Shown: piece after piece, positions 8,481 through 16,970 of the stretch
How the letters are laid out: each line of letters starts with the position of its first letter
Numbering within the stretch: position 1 is the first letter of the stretch
Assembly (NCBI RefSeq): GCF_050563535.1
Contig: NZ_JBNXUO010000003.1
Span: forward strand, 124,001-188,000
Origin: Falsiroseomonas sp050563535
GTDB taxonomy: Bacteria; Pseudomonadota; Alphaproteobacteria; Acetobacterales; Acetobacteraceae
Direction of reading: 5' to 3'
Length of the DNA: 64,000 nt
Program-made: the position numbers and the translations under genes
The notes under the pieces: generated by a model
Seen by the model: only the letters and a program-made list of their open reading frames with translations
Database searches by the model: none
Told to the model about the DNA's origin: nothing

Positions 8481-9377
8481 TCACGCGGCCGCCTGCTTCG
8501 CGTCCGCCACCAGCCGCGCGGCTTCCGCCCCGCGGATCCGGGCGATGTCGTCCTGGTATTTCAGCAGCGCGCCCAGCGTCTCGTCCACCAGCGCGGGTTC
8601 CAGTTCGCGGGCGTCGAGCGCGGCGAGGGCGGCGGCCCAGTCGATCGTCTCGGCGACACCGGGGGGCTTGAAGGTGTCGGCGCCGCGCACGGCCTGGACG
8701 AAGGCGACCACCTGCGCCGACAGCCTCTCGGCCACCTGCGGCGCGCGGATCTTCAGGATGGCGCGTTCGCGCGCGGCGTCGGGGTAGTCCACCCAGTGGT
8801 ACAGGCAGCGCCGACGGATCGCGTCATGCACTTCCCGCGTGCGGTTGGAGGTGATGACCACCACCGGCGGCACCACTGCCTTCACCGTGCCGAGTTCGGG
8901 GATGGAGAGCTGGAAGTCGGCCAGGATCTCCAGCAGGAAGGCCTCGAAGGGTTCGTCGGCGCGGTCCAGCTCATCGATCAGCAGGACGGCCGGCTCGCCC
9001 TCCAGCGCGTCGAGCAGGGGGCGGGACTGCAGGAAGCGGCGGTCGTAGATGCCGCGTTCCAGCGCCGCGCGGTCGCCCGCCGCGCCGGATGCCTCCGCCA
9101 GCCGGATCGCCATCAGCTGGCGGGCGTGGTTCCATTCATAGGCGGCGGAGGCGAGGTCCATCCCGTCATAGCATTGCAGCCGCACCAGCCGGCGCGGCAG
9201 GCGGGCGGCAAGGACCTTCGCGATCTCGGTCTTGCCGGTGCCGGGCTCCCCTTCCAGGAACAGCGGGCGGCCCATGCGCAGCGCCAGGTGGACCGTGGTG
9301 GAAAGCTGGCGGTCGGCGACATAGCCGCCTTCCGCCAGCAGGCGCTGCGTCGCGGGGACGTCTGCCGGCAGGCCCAC
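8481..9377 (-). CDS. coxD: MoxR-family AAA+ ATPase, CoxD-like
   Basis: A 298-residue AAA+ ATPase with Walker A GEPGTGKTEIAK (about residues 42-53), Walker B VLLIDELDRADEPFE, and sensor region VVITSNRTREVHDAIRRRC. MoxR proteins pair with VWA proteins to remodel client enzymes; CoxD does this for sulphur and copper insertion in CO dehydrogenase. It sits between coxG (4 bp gap) and coxE (64 bp gap) in the canonical order G-D-E. The start MGLPADVPATQRL is the only good one near the coxG stop. Confidence 0.88.
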   Translation of the reverse strand: MGLPADVPATQRLLAEGGYVADRQLSTTVHLALRMGRPLFLEGEPGTGKTEIAKVLAARLPRRLVRLQCYDGMDLASAAYEWNHARQLMAIRLAEASGAAGDRAALERGIYDRRFLQSRPLLDALEGEPAVLLIDELDRADEPFEAFLLEILADFQLSIPELGTVKAVVPPVVVITSNRTREVHDAIRRRCLYHWVDYPDAARERAILKIRAPQVAERLSAQVVAFVQAVRGADTFKPPGVAETIDWAAALAALDARELEPALVDETLGALLKYQDDIARIRGAEAARLVADAKQAAA

Positions 9378-9381
9378 GCGC

Positions 9382-10161
9382 TCAGCCCACCACGAACAGC
9401 AGCAGCAGGATCACCACCATGGCGCCGGCGCCGAGCCAGAACTGGATCGGCAGGCCCATGAAGTCCTGGGTCAGCAGCCGCAGCGGCCCGCCCATCGGGA
9501 TGGCGCGCGGGTTCGGCCGGTGGACCGGGCCGCCGGGGGACATCCCCTCCGCATTGTGCTGCGTGACCGGGCCGGGGGCGTGGCGGTCGGCCATGTATTC
9601 GGTGTCGGTGCCGGATTGCGGGGCGGGGTTCGGGCCGGGGGTGGGTTCGCTGACGCTGACGGTGCGGGCCATGGGGGAGGGGGCTCCTTCGGTTGCGGAA
9701 GCCCCCTCAACGCCGGCGGGCGGCGCAAGCTGCGCGGCGAAGCGGTCGAAGAACTGGTCGGACATGGACTTGGCCGTGCTGTCGATCAGCCGGGCGCCGA
9801 GCTGCGCCATCTTGCCGCCGACCTGCGCCTTGACGTGGTAGCGCAGCAGCGTCTCGGCCGGCCCGACTTCCTCCAGCGCCACATCGGCGCCGCCCTTGGC
9901 GAAGCCCATGGCGCCGCCCTGGCCTTCCCCGGTGATGGTGTAGGACACCGGCGGGTTGATGTTGGTCAGCGTGACCTTGCCGCCGAAGCGCGCCGACATG
10001 GGGCCGAGCTTGAGCGCGACCCTGGCCTGGAACTGGTCCTCCGCCGTGCGCTCCACGCTCTCGCAGCCGGGGATGGCGGCCTGCAGCACGGCGGGGTCGT
10101 TCAGCGCCGCCCAGACAGCCTCGCGCGGGGCGTTGATGCGGCGCTCGCCGGTCATTTCCAT
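9382..10161 (-). CDS. coxG: CoxG family protein (SRPBCC domain with C-terminal membrane anchor)
   Basis: A 259-residue protein. Residues 1 to about 150 are the CoxG/START-like fold (INAPREAVWAALNDPAVLQAAIPGCESVE). A Pro/Gly/Ser-rich linker follows, then one C-terminal transmembrane helix (about 236-258, ending ILLLLFVVG). CoxG anchors CO dehydrogenase to the cytoplasmic membrane in carboxidotrophs. This is the first gene of the six-gene maturation operon. The 137-bp gap upstream is shared with a divergent antiporter gene and should hold both promoters. No CO dehydrogenase structural gene is adjacent. Confidence 0.87.
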   Translation of the reverse strand: MEMTGERRINAPREAVWAALNDPAVLQAAIPGCESVERTAEDQFQARVALKLGPMSARFGGKVTLTNINPPVSYTITGEGQGGAMGFAKGGADVALEEVGPAETLLRYHVKAQVGGKMAQLGARLIDSTAKSMSDQFFDRFAAQLAPPAGVEGASATEGAPSPMARTVSVSEPTPGPNPAPQSGTDTEYMADRHAPGPVTQHNAEGMSPGGPVHRPNPRAIPMGGPLRLLTQDFMGLPIQFWLGAGAMVVILLLLFVVG

Positions 10162-10298
10162 CTTGCCACGACTCCCGTTCCTTCGGCGCGGACCCTAAGC
10201 CCTGGGGCGCCGGCCGGAAAGGGCGGGGGGCGCCATCGTGACGGCGCCGGGCGGAGAGGGTAAGGGCAGGGGACGGGACGATCGAAGCCGGAGGGACG

Positions 10299-11711
10299 AT
10301 GCGGGTCGGGGGCGTGCTGGCCGCGGCGGGATGCGCGGCGCTGCTGCTGGCGCCGGGTGCGGCGTGGGCGGCGGGTGGCGTCCCGGGGGCGCAGCTGTCG
10401 CTCGCCTGGTCCGTGCCCTTCGTCGGCATCCTGCTGTCCATCGCGCTGATGCCGCTGTTCGCCGGGCATCTGTGGCACCACCACTACGGCAAGATCGCGG
10501 CCGGCTGGGCCGCGCTGTTCCTCGTGCCCTTCGCGCTGGCCTACGGGCCGGGCGCGGCCTGGTGGCAGTTCGCGCATGTGATGGTGCTGGAATACGTGCC
10601 CTTCATCGCGCTGCTCGCCGCGCTCTACACCGCGGGCGGGGGGGTGCTGCTGCGCGGGCGGCTGATCGGCACGCCGGCGGTGAACACCGCGCTGCTCGCC
10701 CTCGGCACCGTGCTGGCCAGCCTGATGGGCACGACCGGCGCCGCGATGGTGCTGATCCGCCCGGTGCTGCGCGCCAATTCCTTCCGCCGGACCAAGACCC
10801 ACACCTTCGTCTTCTTCATCTTCCTCGTCGCCAATATCGGCGGCAGCCTGACGCCGGTTGGCGACCCGCCGCTGTATCTCGGCTTCCTGCGCGGCGTGTC
10901 CTTCTTCTGGCCGACCACCCACCTGTTCGGCGAGTTCCTGACCTGCGTGGTCATCCTTCTCGCGCTCTACTGGGTGCTCGACACCATCGCCTGGGCGCGG
11001 GAGAAGCCGGTGGTGCCGGCCTCCGAACGGCCGGAGCCGCTCTCGATCGAGGGATGGGTCAATGTCTGGCTGGTCGGCGCCATCGTCGCCGTCGTGATCG
11101 CCATGGGGTACGTGAAGCTCGGCACCCTCTCGATCCTCGGGCAGGAGATGGCGACGGAACGCGCCCTCGGCATCCTGCTGTTCGGCGCGATCACCCTCGC
11201 CTCGGTCAAGGCAACGCCGGCCGCCCTGCGGGAGGCGAACGGCTTCGCCTGGGGCGCGATCCTGGAGGTGGCGAAGCTCTTCGCCGCGATCTTCATCTGC
11301 ATGGCGCCGGTGCTGGCCATCCTCGGCGCCGGGCGGGACGGCGCGGCGGCGGGGCTGGTGGCGCTGACCTCGGACGCGAACGGCGCGCCGGTGCCGTGGG
11401 TGTATTTCTGGCTGTCGGGGGTGCTGTCGTCCTTCCTCGACAACGCGCCGACCTACATCGTCTTCTTCGAGCTTGCCGGCGGCGATGCGGCGAAGCTGAT
11501 GACCGACGGCGCGCTGGTGCTCGCCGCCATCTCCTGCGGGGCGGTCTTCATGGGCGCCAACAGCTACATCGGCAACGCGCCGAACTTCATGGTCAAGGCC
11601 ATCGTGGAGGAGAACGGGGAGCGCATGCCCTCCTTCTTCGGCTACATGGCCTGGGCGGGCATCGTGCTGATCCCGCTTTTCGTCCTGGTCACCTTCCTGT
11701 TCTTCCGTTGA
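10299..11711 (+). CDS. Sodium:proton antiporter, NhaD type
   Basis: A 470-residue polytopic membrane protein. It has an N-terminal signal-like segment (LLLAPGAAWAA) and about 11-12 helices typical of the ion-transporter/NhaD superfamily, with re-entrant motifs IGGSLTPVGDPPLYLGFLRG and FLDNAPTYIVFFELAGG. It should exchange Na+ for H+ across the inner membrane. The start has a clear ribosome site (GGAGGG) 6 bp upstream. A methylisocitrate lyase gene follows after 16 bp on the same strand. Ion specificity is inferred from family. Confidence 0.86.
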   Translation: MRVGGVLAAAGCAALLLAPGAAWAAGGVPGAQLSLAWSVPFVGILLSIALMPLFAGHLWHHHYGKIAAGWAALFLVPFALAYGPGAAWWQFAHVMVLEYVPFIALLAALYTAGGGVLLRGRLIGTPAVNTALLALGTVLASLMGTTGAAMVLIRPVLRANSFRRTKTHTFVFFIFLVANIGGSLTPVGDPPLYLGFLRGVSFFWPTTHLFGEFLTCVVILLALYWVLDTIAWAREKPVVPASERPEPLSIEGWVNVWLVGAIVAVVIAMGYVKLGTLSILGQEMATERALGILLFGAITLASVKATPAALREANGFAWGAILEVAKLFAAIFICMAPVLAILGAGRDGAAAGLVALTSDANGAPVPWVYFWLSGVLSSFLDNAPTYIVFFELAGGDAAKLMTDGALVLAAISCGAVFMGANSYIGNAPNFMVKAIVEENGERMPSFFGYMAWAGIVLIPLFVLVTFLFFR

Positions 11712-11727
11712 GCGAAGCGAGGCTGCC

Positions 11728-12648
11728 ATGCCCTATGTGATTGGTTCCGACCTGCCCGACGCCCCCGCGGGCGTGCGCTTCCGCGCCATGCTGGACCGCC
11801 CCGCCATCCTGCAGATGCCGGGCGCCCATACCGGCATCGCCGCCCTGCTCGCGAAGAAGCAGGGGTTCGAGGCGCTCTACATGTCCGGCGCGGCGATGAG
11901 CGCGACGATGGGCCTGCCCGACCTCGGCATGATCACGGTGGACGAGGTCGCCTTCTACGTCCGCCAGGTGGCGCGCGCGGCGGGGCTGCCGATGCTGGTG
12001 GACGGCGACACCGGCTATGGCGAGGCGCTGAACGTCATGCACATGGTCCGCGTCTTCGAGGAGGCGGGCGCCGGCGCCGTCCACCTGGAGGACCAGCTGC
12101 TGCCGAAGAAGTGCGGCCACCTGAACGACAAGAAGCTGGCCGACGGGCGCGACATGGCGGCGAAGGTGGCGGCCGCGCGGAAGGCGCGGAAGAACCTCTA
12201 CGTCATCGCCCGCACCGACGCCGTGGCGTCCGAGGGCATGGACGCCGCCGTGGACCGCGCGAAGCTGTACCTGGAAGCCGGTGCCGACGCGATCTTCCCC
12301 GAGGCGCTGCACTCGCGCGAGATGTTCGCGGAATTCGCGCGCCGCATGCCGGGCGTGAAGCTGCTGGCCAACATGACCGAATTCGGCCGCACGCCCTTCC
12401 TGACCGCGACCGAGTTCCAGGAACTGGGCTACGCCATGGTCATCTGGCCCGTCAGCCACCTGCGCGTCGCCAACCGCGCGATGGAGGAGCTCTACATCTC
12501 GATCCGGGAGAGCGGCGGCACGCAGCAGATGCTGGACCGCATGCAGACCCGCGCGCAGCTCTACGAGACGATCGGCTACCACGCCTACGAATCGCTGGAT
12601 GCCAGCCTGGTCAGGACGGTCGTGCCCGAAGGCATGCCGCAGGGCTGA
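11728..12648 (+). CDS. prpB: Methylisocitrate lyase / isocitrate lyase-PEP mutase family
   Basis: A 306-residue TIM-barrel enzyme with the signature KKCGH (in LLPKKCGHLNDKK, about residue 130), the metal-binding region DGDTGYGEALN and HLEDQ. PrpB cleaves 2-methylisocitrate into pyruvate and succinate in the propionate cycle. The fit to PrpB is good in length and motif, but prpC and prpD are absent from the window, so another C-C lyase of the superfamily, such as an oxaloacetate- or dimethylmalate-type enzyme, cannot be excluded. Confidence 0.8.
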   Translation: MPYVIGSDLPDAPAGVRFRAMLDRPAILQMPGAHTGIAALLAKKQGFEALYMSGAAMSATMGLPDLGMITVDEVAFYVRQVARAAGLPMLVDGDTGYGEALNVMHMVRVFEEAGAGAVHLEDQLLPKKCGHLNDKKLADGRDMAAKVAAARKARKNLYVIARTDAVASEGMDAAVDRAKLYLEAGADAIFPEALHSREMFAEFARRMPGVKLLANMTEFGRTPFLTATEFQELGYAMVIWPVSHLRVANRAMEELYISIRESGGTQQMLDRMQTRAQLYETIGYHAYESLDASLVRTVVPEGMPQG

Positions 12649-12698
12649 GGCGCCGCGCCCTTCCCCGTCGCCGCGGGGAGGGGCGAGCCCCTCCGCGC

Positions 12699-13175
12699 CT
12701 ATCCGCCCCGCGCGCGCCGCAGCGCCGCCTGCGCCATCGCGTCGAGCGCGTTCAGGAAGCGCGACTTGTCGGCACCCGCCATCGGCGGCGGGCCACCGCC
12801 CATCCCCATCTCCCGCAGGTGGCGCGCCACCTCGCGCCCGGCGAGCGCGCTGCCGATGTTGTTCTCGGTCCAGGGATGGCCCTTGAAGTTCAGCGCGAAG
12901 GCGCCCTTCGCCAGGCAGCGCGCGGCCAGCGGGATGTCGGCCGTCAGGCAGACATCCACCGGCCGCGCCTCGTCCGCGATCCAGTCATCGGCCTTGTCGG
13001 CGCCTTCCGTCACCACCACCACCCGCGCCCAGGGCACGCCCGGCGGGCGGATGGGGCGGGACCCGTTGGTGACGAAGACCACCCCGAAGCCGAGGCGGCC
13101 GGCGACGCGCAGCACCTCCTCCCGCACGGGGCAGGCATCGGCGTCCACCAGCATACGGGGGGTCGGGTCATCCAT
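12699..13175 (-). CDS. YaiI/YqxD family protein (DUF188, PIN-like)
   Basis: A 158-residue protein of the UPF0178/DUF188 family. It has the N-terminal VDADACPVREEV motif, the central DKADDWIADEARPVDVCLTADIPLAARC and the conserved NFKGHPWTENNIG. The fold resembles PIN nucleases with clustered acidic residues, but no biochemical role is established. It lies 12 bp downstream of the thiamine-transport substrate-binding gene on the same strand and may be read from that operon. Confidence 0.88.
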   Translation of the reverse strand: MDDPTPRMLVDADACPVREEVLRVAGRLGFGVVFVTNGSRPIRPPGVPWARVVVVTEGADKADDWIADEARPVDVCLTADIPLAARCLAKGAFALNFKGHPWTENNIGSALAGREVARHLREMGMGGGPPPMAGADKSRFLNALDAMAQAALRRARGG

Positions 13176-13187
13176 CGCGCCAGCCTA

Positions 13188-14144
13188 TCACCGCGCGGGC
13201 AGTTCCACCGCGTAGCTGTCGAGCGGGGGCACGGCGCGGATCAGGCGGCGGTCGGCCAGGAAGCGCGCCATGCGCTCGTAGCGGTTGCGGTCCAGCGCGC
13301 CGGGCGACAGCGAGAAGCGCCCCATCGTGCTGCCCCAGGCGCGGCGGTTCAGCTCGTTGTCGAGCTCCCGCCGCGGGCCGGCGATGAACATGCGCCACGA
13401 TTCCTCGGGGTTGTTGGCCAGGAAATGGGTCGCGGCCTCGGTCGCGTCGATGAAGCGGCGCAGGACCGGGTCGCGGGCGCGGTCGCGATGGGCGATGTAG
13501 ATCAGCTCGTCATAGGCGGGCAGGCCGTGCTGTTCGGGGTAGAAGGCGCGCCCCGGGCGCCCTTCGATGTCGAGCTGGTGCAGCTCGAAGTTGCGGTAGC
13601 CGCCGACGATGGCGTCGACCTGCCCGGACATGAGCGCCGAGGACAGGGCGAAGTTCACGTTGACCAGCCGGATGTCGGACAGGCCGAGGCCGACGCTTTC
13701 CAGCATCGCCCCCATGATCGCCTCCTCGAACCCCGCGACGGAAAAGCCGACGCGCCGGCCCCGCAGGTCCGACAGGCTGCGGATCGGCCCGTCCCGCAGC
13801 ACGGTCAGGGTCGCCAGCGGGGTGGCCACCAGCGTGCCGATGCGCGCCAGCGGCAGCCCCTGGTCCACCGCCAGATGCAGGTTCTTCTGGTAGAACACCC
13901 CCACATCGCCGCGCCGCGCCGCCACCAGCCGCGGCGGGTCGTTCGGGTCCGCCGGCGCCACGATCCGCACATCGAGCCCGGCGCGCGCGAAGTCGCCGCG
14001 TTCCTGCGCCACGATGATCGGCGCGTGGTCGGGGTTCAGGAACCAGTCGAGCAGCAGCGTCACCTGGTCCCGCGCCGCCTGGGCGCGGGCGATGGCGGGC
14101 ACGGCGAGGAGGGCGGCGGCAAGCGCCGCGCGGCGGGTCGTCAT
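13188..14144 (-). CDS. thiY: ThiY-like substrate-binding protein of a thiamine-precursor ABC transporter
   Basis: A 318-residue periplasmic protein of the NMT1/THI5-like family. It has a cleavable signal peptide (ALAAALLAVPAIARAQA) and the fold start TLLLDWFLNPDHAPIIVAQERGDF typical of HMP/pyrimidine-binding ThiY. It should deliver a thiamine pyrimidine precursor to the ThiX-ThiZ importer. It overlaps the permease gene by 4 bp and is the third gene behind a TPP riboswitch, which is the strongest evidence for the substrate class. The start ATG at 14144 places the signal peptide at the N-terminus. Confidence 0.88.
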   Translation of the reverse strand: MTTRRAALAAALLAVPAIARAQAARDQVTLLLDWFLNPDHAPIIVAQERGDFARAGLDVRIVAPADPNDPPRLVAARRGDVGVFYQKNLHLAVDQGLPLARIGTLVATPLATLTVLRDGPIRSLSDLRGRRVGFSVAGFEEAIMGAMLESVGLGLSDIRLVNVNFALSSALMSGQVDAIVGGYRNFELHQLDIEGRPGRAFYPEQHGLPAYDELIYIAHRDRARDPVLRRFIDATEAATHFLANNPEESWRMFIAGPRRELDNELNRRAWGSTMGRFSLSPGALDRNRYERMARFLADRRLIRAVPPLDSYAVELPAR

Positions 14145-14899
14145 CGGTCGGTCTCCGGCGAGAGAAGGGAATCGGGCTGCCACGGGATGGCGCGTCGCAG
14201 CATCCGGTCCACGGCGAACCACAGCGCCAGCGCCATCAGCGCCAGCACGAACAGGGCGGCGAACATCACGTCGGTCTGGCTGCGGCCGTTGGCGTGCAGC
14301 ATGAGGTAGCCGAGCCCGGCCGAGGCCCCGACCCATTCCCCCACCACGGCGCCGATCGGCGCGACCGCCGCCGCGACCCGCAGGCCGGAGGCCAGGGCCG
14401 GCAGCGCCGCCGGCACCCGCAGCCGCCACAGCAGCGCCGCGCGGGACGCGCCCATGGTCCGCGCCAGGTCGATCCAGCCGGGCTCCGTGCGGCGCAGCCC
14501 GTCATAGAAGGCGGTCGCGACGGGGAAGAAGATGATGAGCGTCGCCATCGCCACCTTGCTCGCGATGCCGAAGCCGAGCCAGAGCGTCAGCAGCGGCGCG
14601 ATGGCGAAGACCGGCACCGCCTGGCTGATCAGCAGCAGCGGCAGCAGCCAGCGCCGCCCGCCCCGCCAGGCCGCAAGCGTCAGCGCCATCGCCCCCCCCA
14701 GCAGCGCGCCGAGCGCGAGGCCGAGCAGGATCTCCGCCCCCGTCACCAGCGCATGGCCGGCGATGACGTCCCACCGCGCCGCCAGCGCCGCGGCCACGCG
14801 CGCGGGGGAGGGCAGGAGGAAGGGCGGCACGCCGGTCACCCAGACGAAGCCCTGCCACAGCGCGACCAGCCCGGCCGCGGCGAGGAGGCCGCGCATCAT
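14141..14899 (-). CDS. thiX: ThiX-like ABC transporter permease
   Basis: A 252-residue BPD_transp_1 permease with about six membrane helices and the ATPase-contact EAA-type loop (ARTMGASRAALLWRLRVPAALPAL, about residues 145-168). It belongs to the SsuC/TauC/ThiX permease group; the upstream TPP riboswitch and the ThiY-like partner point to thiamine precursor import. ATG at 14899 overlaps the stop of the ATPase gene as ATGA, and the downstream thiY start overlaps its stop in the same way, so the three are translationally coupled. Confidence 0.87.
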   Translation of the reverse strand: MMRGLLAAAGLVALWQGFVWVTGVPPFLLPSPARVAAALAARWDVIAGHALVTGAEILLGLALGALLGGAMALTLAAWRGGRRWLLPLLLISQAVPVFAIAPLLTLWLGFGIASKVAMATLIIFFPVATAFYDGLRRTEPGWIDLARTMGASRAALLWRLRVPAALPALASGLRVAAAVAPIGAVVGEWVGASAGLGYLMLHANGRSQTDVMFAALFVLALMALALWFAVDRMLRRAIPWQPDSLLSPETDR

Positions 14900-15672
14900 G
14901 CCCCGGCCCCGCCGGCGGGGATCACGTCCGGCACCGCGCCGGCCAGGCGTTCCAGCAGCAGCCCCTGCGCGGCCAGCAGCGCCGCATCCCGCGCCGGCCG
15001 CGGCGGCGGGCCGGCAGGCACCGGCTGCGCCACCGGCACCGCCGGCGTGCCGGACAGCACCAGGATGCGGTCGGCAAGCCGCAGCGCCTCCAGCGGGTCG
15101 TGGGTGACGAGCAGCACGGTTCGCCCTGCCAGCAGCCGGGCCGCCAGGTCCTGCAGGCGGTGCCGGGTCGGTGCATCCACCGCGCTGAAGGGCTCGTCCA
15201 TCAGCACGACGGGGCGGTCCTCCATCAGGGTGCGGGCCAGGGCGACGCGCTGGCGCATCCCGCCCGACAGGGCGGCAGGGGGCTTCGCATGGTCCGCCGC
15301 CGCAAGGCCGACCCGCCCCAGCAGGTCCCGGGCACGGCCGAGGTCCGGCGCCACGCCACGCAGATGCGCGCCCAGCGTGACGTTGCCGATCGCGTCGCGC
15401 CACGGCACCAGCAGGTCCTGCTGCGCCATCCAGGCGGTGCGGCCCGGCAGGGGAAGCCCGTCCGAGGCGGTGACCGCGGCACCTTGCGGCAGCGCCATCA
15501 GCCCCGCGGCCAGCCGGACCAGCGTGGACTTGCCCGACCCGGAAGGACCGAGCAGCGCCGTGATGCACCCCCCCTCCACCGCGAGGTCGAGCGGCCCGAG
15601 GACGGGGCGCCCGCCAAGCGCGAGGCCGAGCGGCAGCAGGATGCGGATTCCGGGCGAGGCCAAGGCGGACAC
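14896..15672 (-). CDS. thiZ: ThiZ-like ABC transporter ATP-binding protein
   Basis: A nucleotide-binding subunit of about 258 residues with Walker A LLGPSGSGKST, signature LSGGMRQRVALARTL, Walker B VVLMDEPFSAVD and switch HDPLEAL. It energises the ThiX-ThiY importer. I place the start at GTG 15672, immediately after the riboswitch core. The in-frame ATG at 15690 is the conserved AUGCC of the TPP aptamer itself, and the ATG at 15798 precedes the aptamer, so both are poor candidates. TTG at 15663 is the remaining alternative. Confidence 0.85.
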   Translation of the reverse strand: MSALASPGIRILLPLGLALGGRPVLGPLDLAVEGGCITALLGPSGSGKSTLVRLAAGLMALPQGAAVTASDGLPLPGRTAWMAQQDLLVPWRDAIGNVTLGAHLRGVAPDLGRARDLLGRVGLAAADHAKPPAALSGGMRQRVALARTLMEDRPVVLMDEPFSAVDAPTRHRLQDLAARLLAGRTVLLVTHDPLEALRLADRILVLSGTPAVPVAQPVPAGPPPRPARDAALLAAQGLLLERLAGAVPDVIPAGGAGA

Positions 15673-15768
15673 CGTTCCCTTCGCCGGCATGACCCGGATC
15701 AGGTTCGTGGGGTCGCAGGGTTCCCCCCGCCTCTCAGCCCCCGATGGGCTCCCCCCGATGTGTGCCGC
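15665..15768 (-). promoter_or_regulatory. TPP riboswitch (THI element) controlling thiZXY
   Basis: On the minus strand the leader carries the aptamer's conserved blocks in order: GGGGAGCCC, GGGCTGAGAG, ACCC, GAACCTGATC, CGGGTCATGCCGGCG and AAGGGA. This is the thiamine-pyrophosphate aptamer. A closing P1 stem can form between GCGG-ACAC (15768-15760, one bulged C) and GTGTCCGC (15672-15665). That stem would enclose the GTG start codon of thiZ, so ligand binding should block translation. Family identity is very secure from the motif series; the P1 pairing is my own reading. Confidence 0.93.
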
Positions 15769-15769
15769 G

Positions 15770-15798
15770 TCTATGCGGCGGGCGCGGCGCACTTGCAA
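15770..15798 (-). promoter_or_regulatory. Candidate sigma-70 promoter of the thiZXY operon
   Basis: On the minus strand TTGCAA (15798-15793) is followed after exactly 17 bp by CATAGA (15775-15770). Transcription would begin about where the riboswitch P1 stem starts. The -35 hexamer lies in the perfect palindrome CACTTGCAAGTG (15790-15801), which could also be a repressor site or part of the divergent gene's promoter. The -10 match is weak. Confidence 0.45.
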
Positions 15799-15827
15799 GT
15801 GGCCCGCCGGGTGGCATCTCGGGGGGC

Positions 15828-16970
15828 GTGACGCGCCCCTTCCTCATCGGCTCCGAGATCTACCGCGGCTCGACCTACGGCCCGAAGCATCCGCTGGCCA
15901 TCCCACGCGTCTCCACCACGCTCGACCTGATCCGGGCGATGGGCTGGGTGGCGCCGGGGCAGTACATCGACAGCCCCCGCGCCACGCCTGCGGACCTCAC
16001 GCGCTTCCACACGCCGGACTACGTCGCCGCCCTGATGCGCGCCGAGGCGGAGGGCGCCGTCGCGGCCGAGACGCGGGCGCGCCACCACATCGGCGCGCAT
16101 GGCAACCCGGTGTACCGGGAGGTCTTCCGCCGCCCCGCCACCGGTGCGGGCGGGACGCTGCTGGCGGCGCGGCTGACCGCCGGGGGCGGGGTGGTGCATG
16201 TGCCCGGCGGCGGCACCCACCATGGCATGCCGGACCGGGCGAGCGGCTTCTGCTACCTGAACGACGCCGTGCTGGGCCTGCTGCGCTGGCTGGACGACGG
16301 GCTGGACAACATCCTGTATCTCGACATCGACGCCCATCACGGCGACGGCGTGGAACTTGCCTTCCACGACGACCCGCGGGTCTTCACCGTGTCGATCCAC
16401 GAGGCCGGGCGCTGGCCCCATACCGGCCGCGCCACCGACCGCGCCGGCGGCCATGCCCGCAACCTGCCCGTGCCCGAGGGCTTTCACGACGGCGAGATGG
16501 ACTGGCTGCTGCGCCACGCCATCCTGCCGCTGGTCCGCCACCTGCGGCCGCAGGCGGTCATGCTGCAATGCGGGGCGGATGCGGTGGAGGAGGACCCGCT
16601 GTCGCGGCTCGCGCTCACCAACGCCTCGCACCGGGCGGTGGCGGCGGCGCTGCTGCCGCTCTCGCCCCGGCTGATCGTGACGGGGGGAGGGGGCTACAAC
16701 CCCTGGTCGGTCGCGCGCTGCTGGGCGGGGGTCTGGGCGGTGCTGAACGGCCACCCGATCCCGCCCCGCATCCCCGCGGCGGCCGAGGCGGTGCTGCGCG
16801 GCCTCGCCTGGTCGCGCGCCGCCGGGCGCGACCCGCCGGCGCACTGGTTCACCACCATCGCGGACGCACCCCGCCCCGGCCCCGTGCGCGCAGAGATCCG
16901 GGAGCTTGCGGCGCTGACCCTGCGCGACCTTCCGGACCCGGTCGGTGCCATGGCATCCTTCGCCCCATGA
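15828..16970 (+). CDS. Histone deacetylase family hydrolase (AcuC/HDAC-like)
   Basis: A 380-residue arginase/deacetylase-fold zinc enzyme. The metal ligands are visible in LYLDIDAHHGDGVELAF, preceded by the conserved GGGTHHGMPDRASGFCYLND; TGGGGYNPWSVARCW closes the site. Bacterial relatives remove acyl groups from acetylated polyamines, proteins or acetyl-CoA synthetase (AcuC). Start is GTG at 15828 after a G-rich ribosome site. It diverges from the riboswitch-controlled operon and overlaps the DUF192 gene by 4 bp. Substrate not determined. Confidence 0.88.
   Translation: MTRPFLIGSEIYRGSTYGPKHPLAIPRVSTTLDLIRAMGWVAPGQYIDSPRATPADLTRFHTPDYVAALMRAEAEGAVAAETRARHHIGAHGNPVYREVFRRPATGAGGTLLAARLTAGGGVVHVPGGGTHHGMPDRASGFCYLNDAVLGLLRWLDDGLDNILYLDIDAHHGDGVELAFHDDPRVFTVSIHEAGRWPHTGRATDRAGGHARNLPVPEGFHDGEMDWLLRHAILPLVRHLRPQAVMLQCGADAVEEDPLSRLALTNASHRAVAAALLPLSPRLIVTGGGGYNPWSVARCWAGVWAVLNGHPIPPRIPAAAEAVLRGLAWSRAAGRDPPAHWFTTIADAPRPGPVRAEIRELAALTLRDLPDPVGAMASFAP

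Noticed and set aside
15688..15690. ATG in the thiZ leader as a start codon
   Set aside because: It is the conserved AUGCC of the TPP aptamer, so translation from it would disrupt the riboswitch; GTG 15672 fits better.
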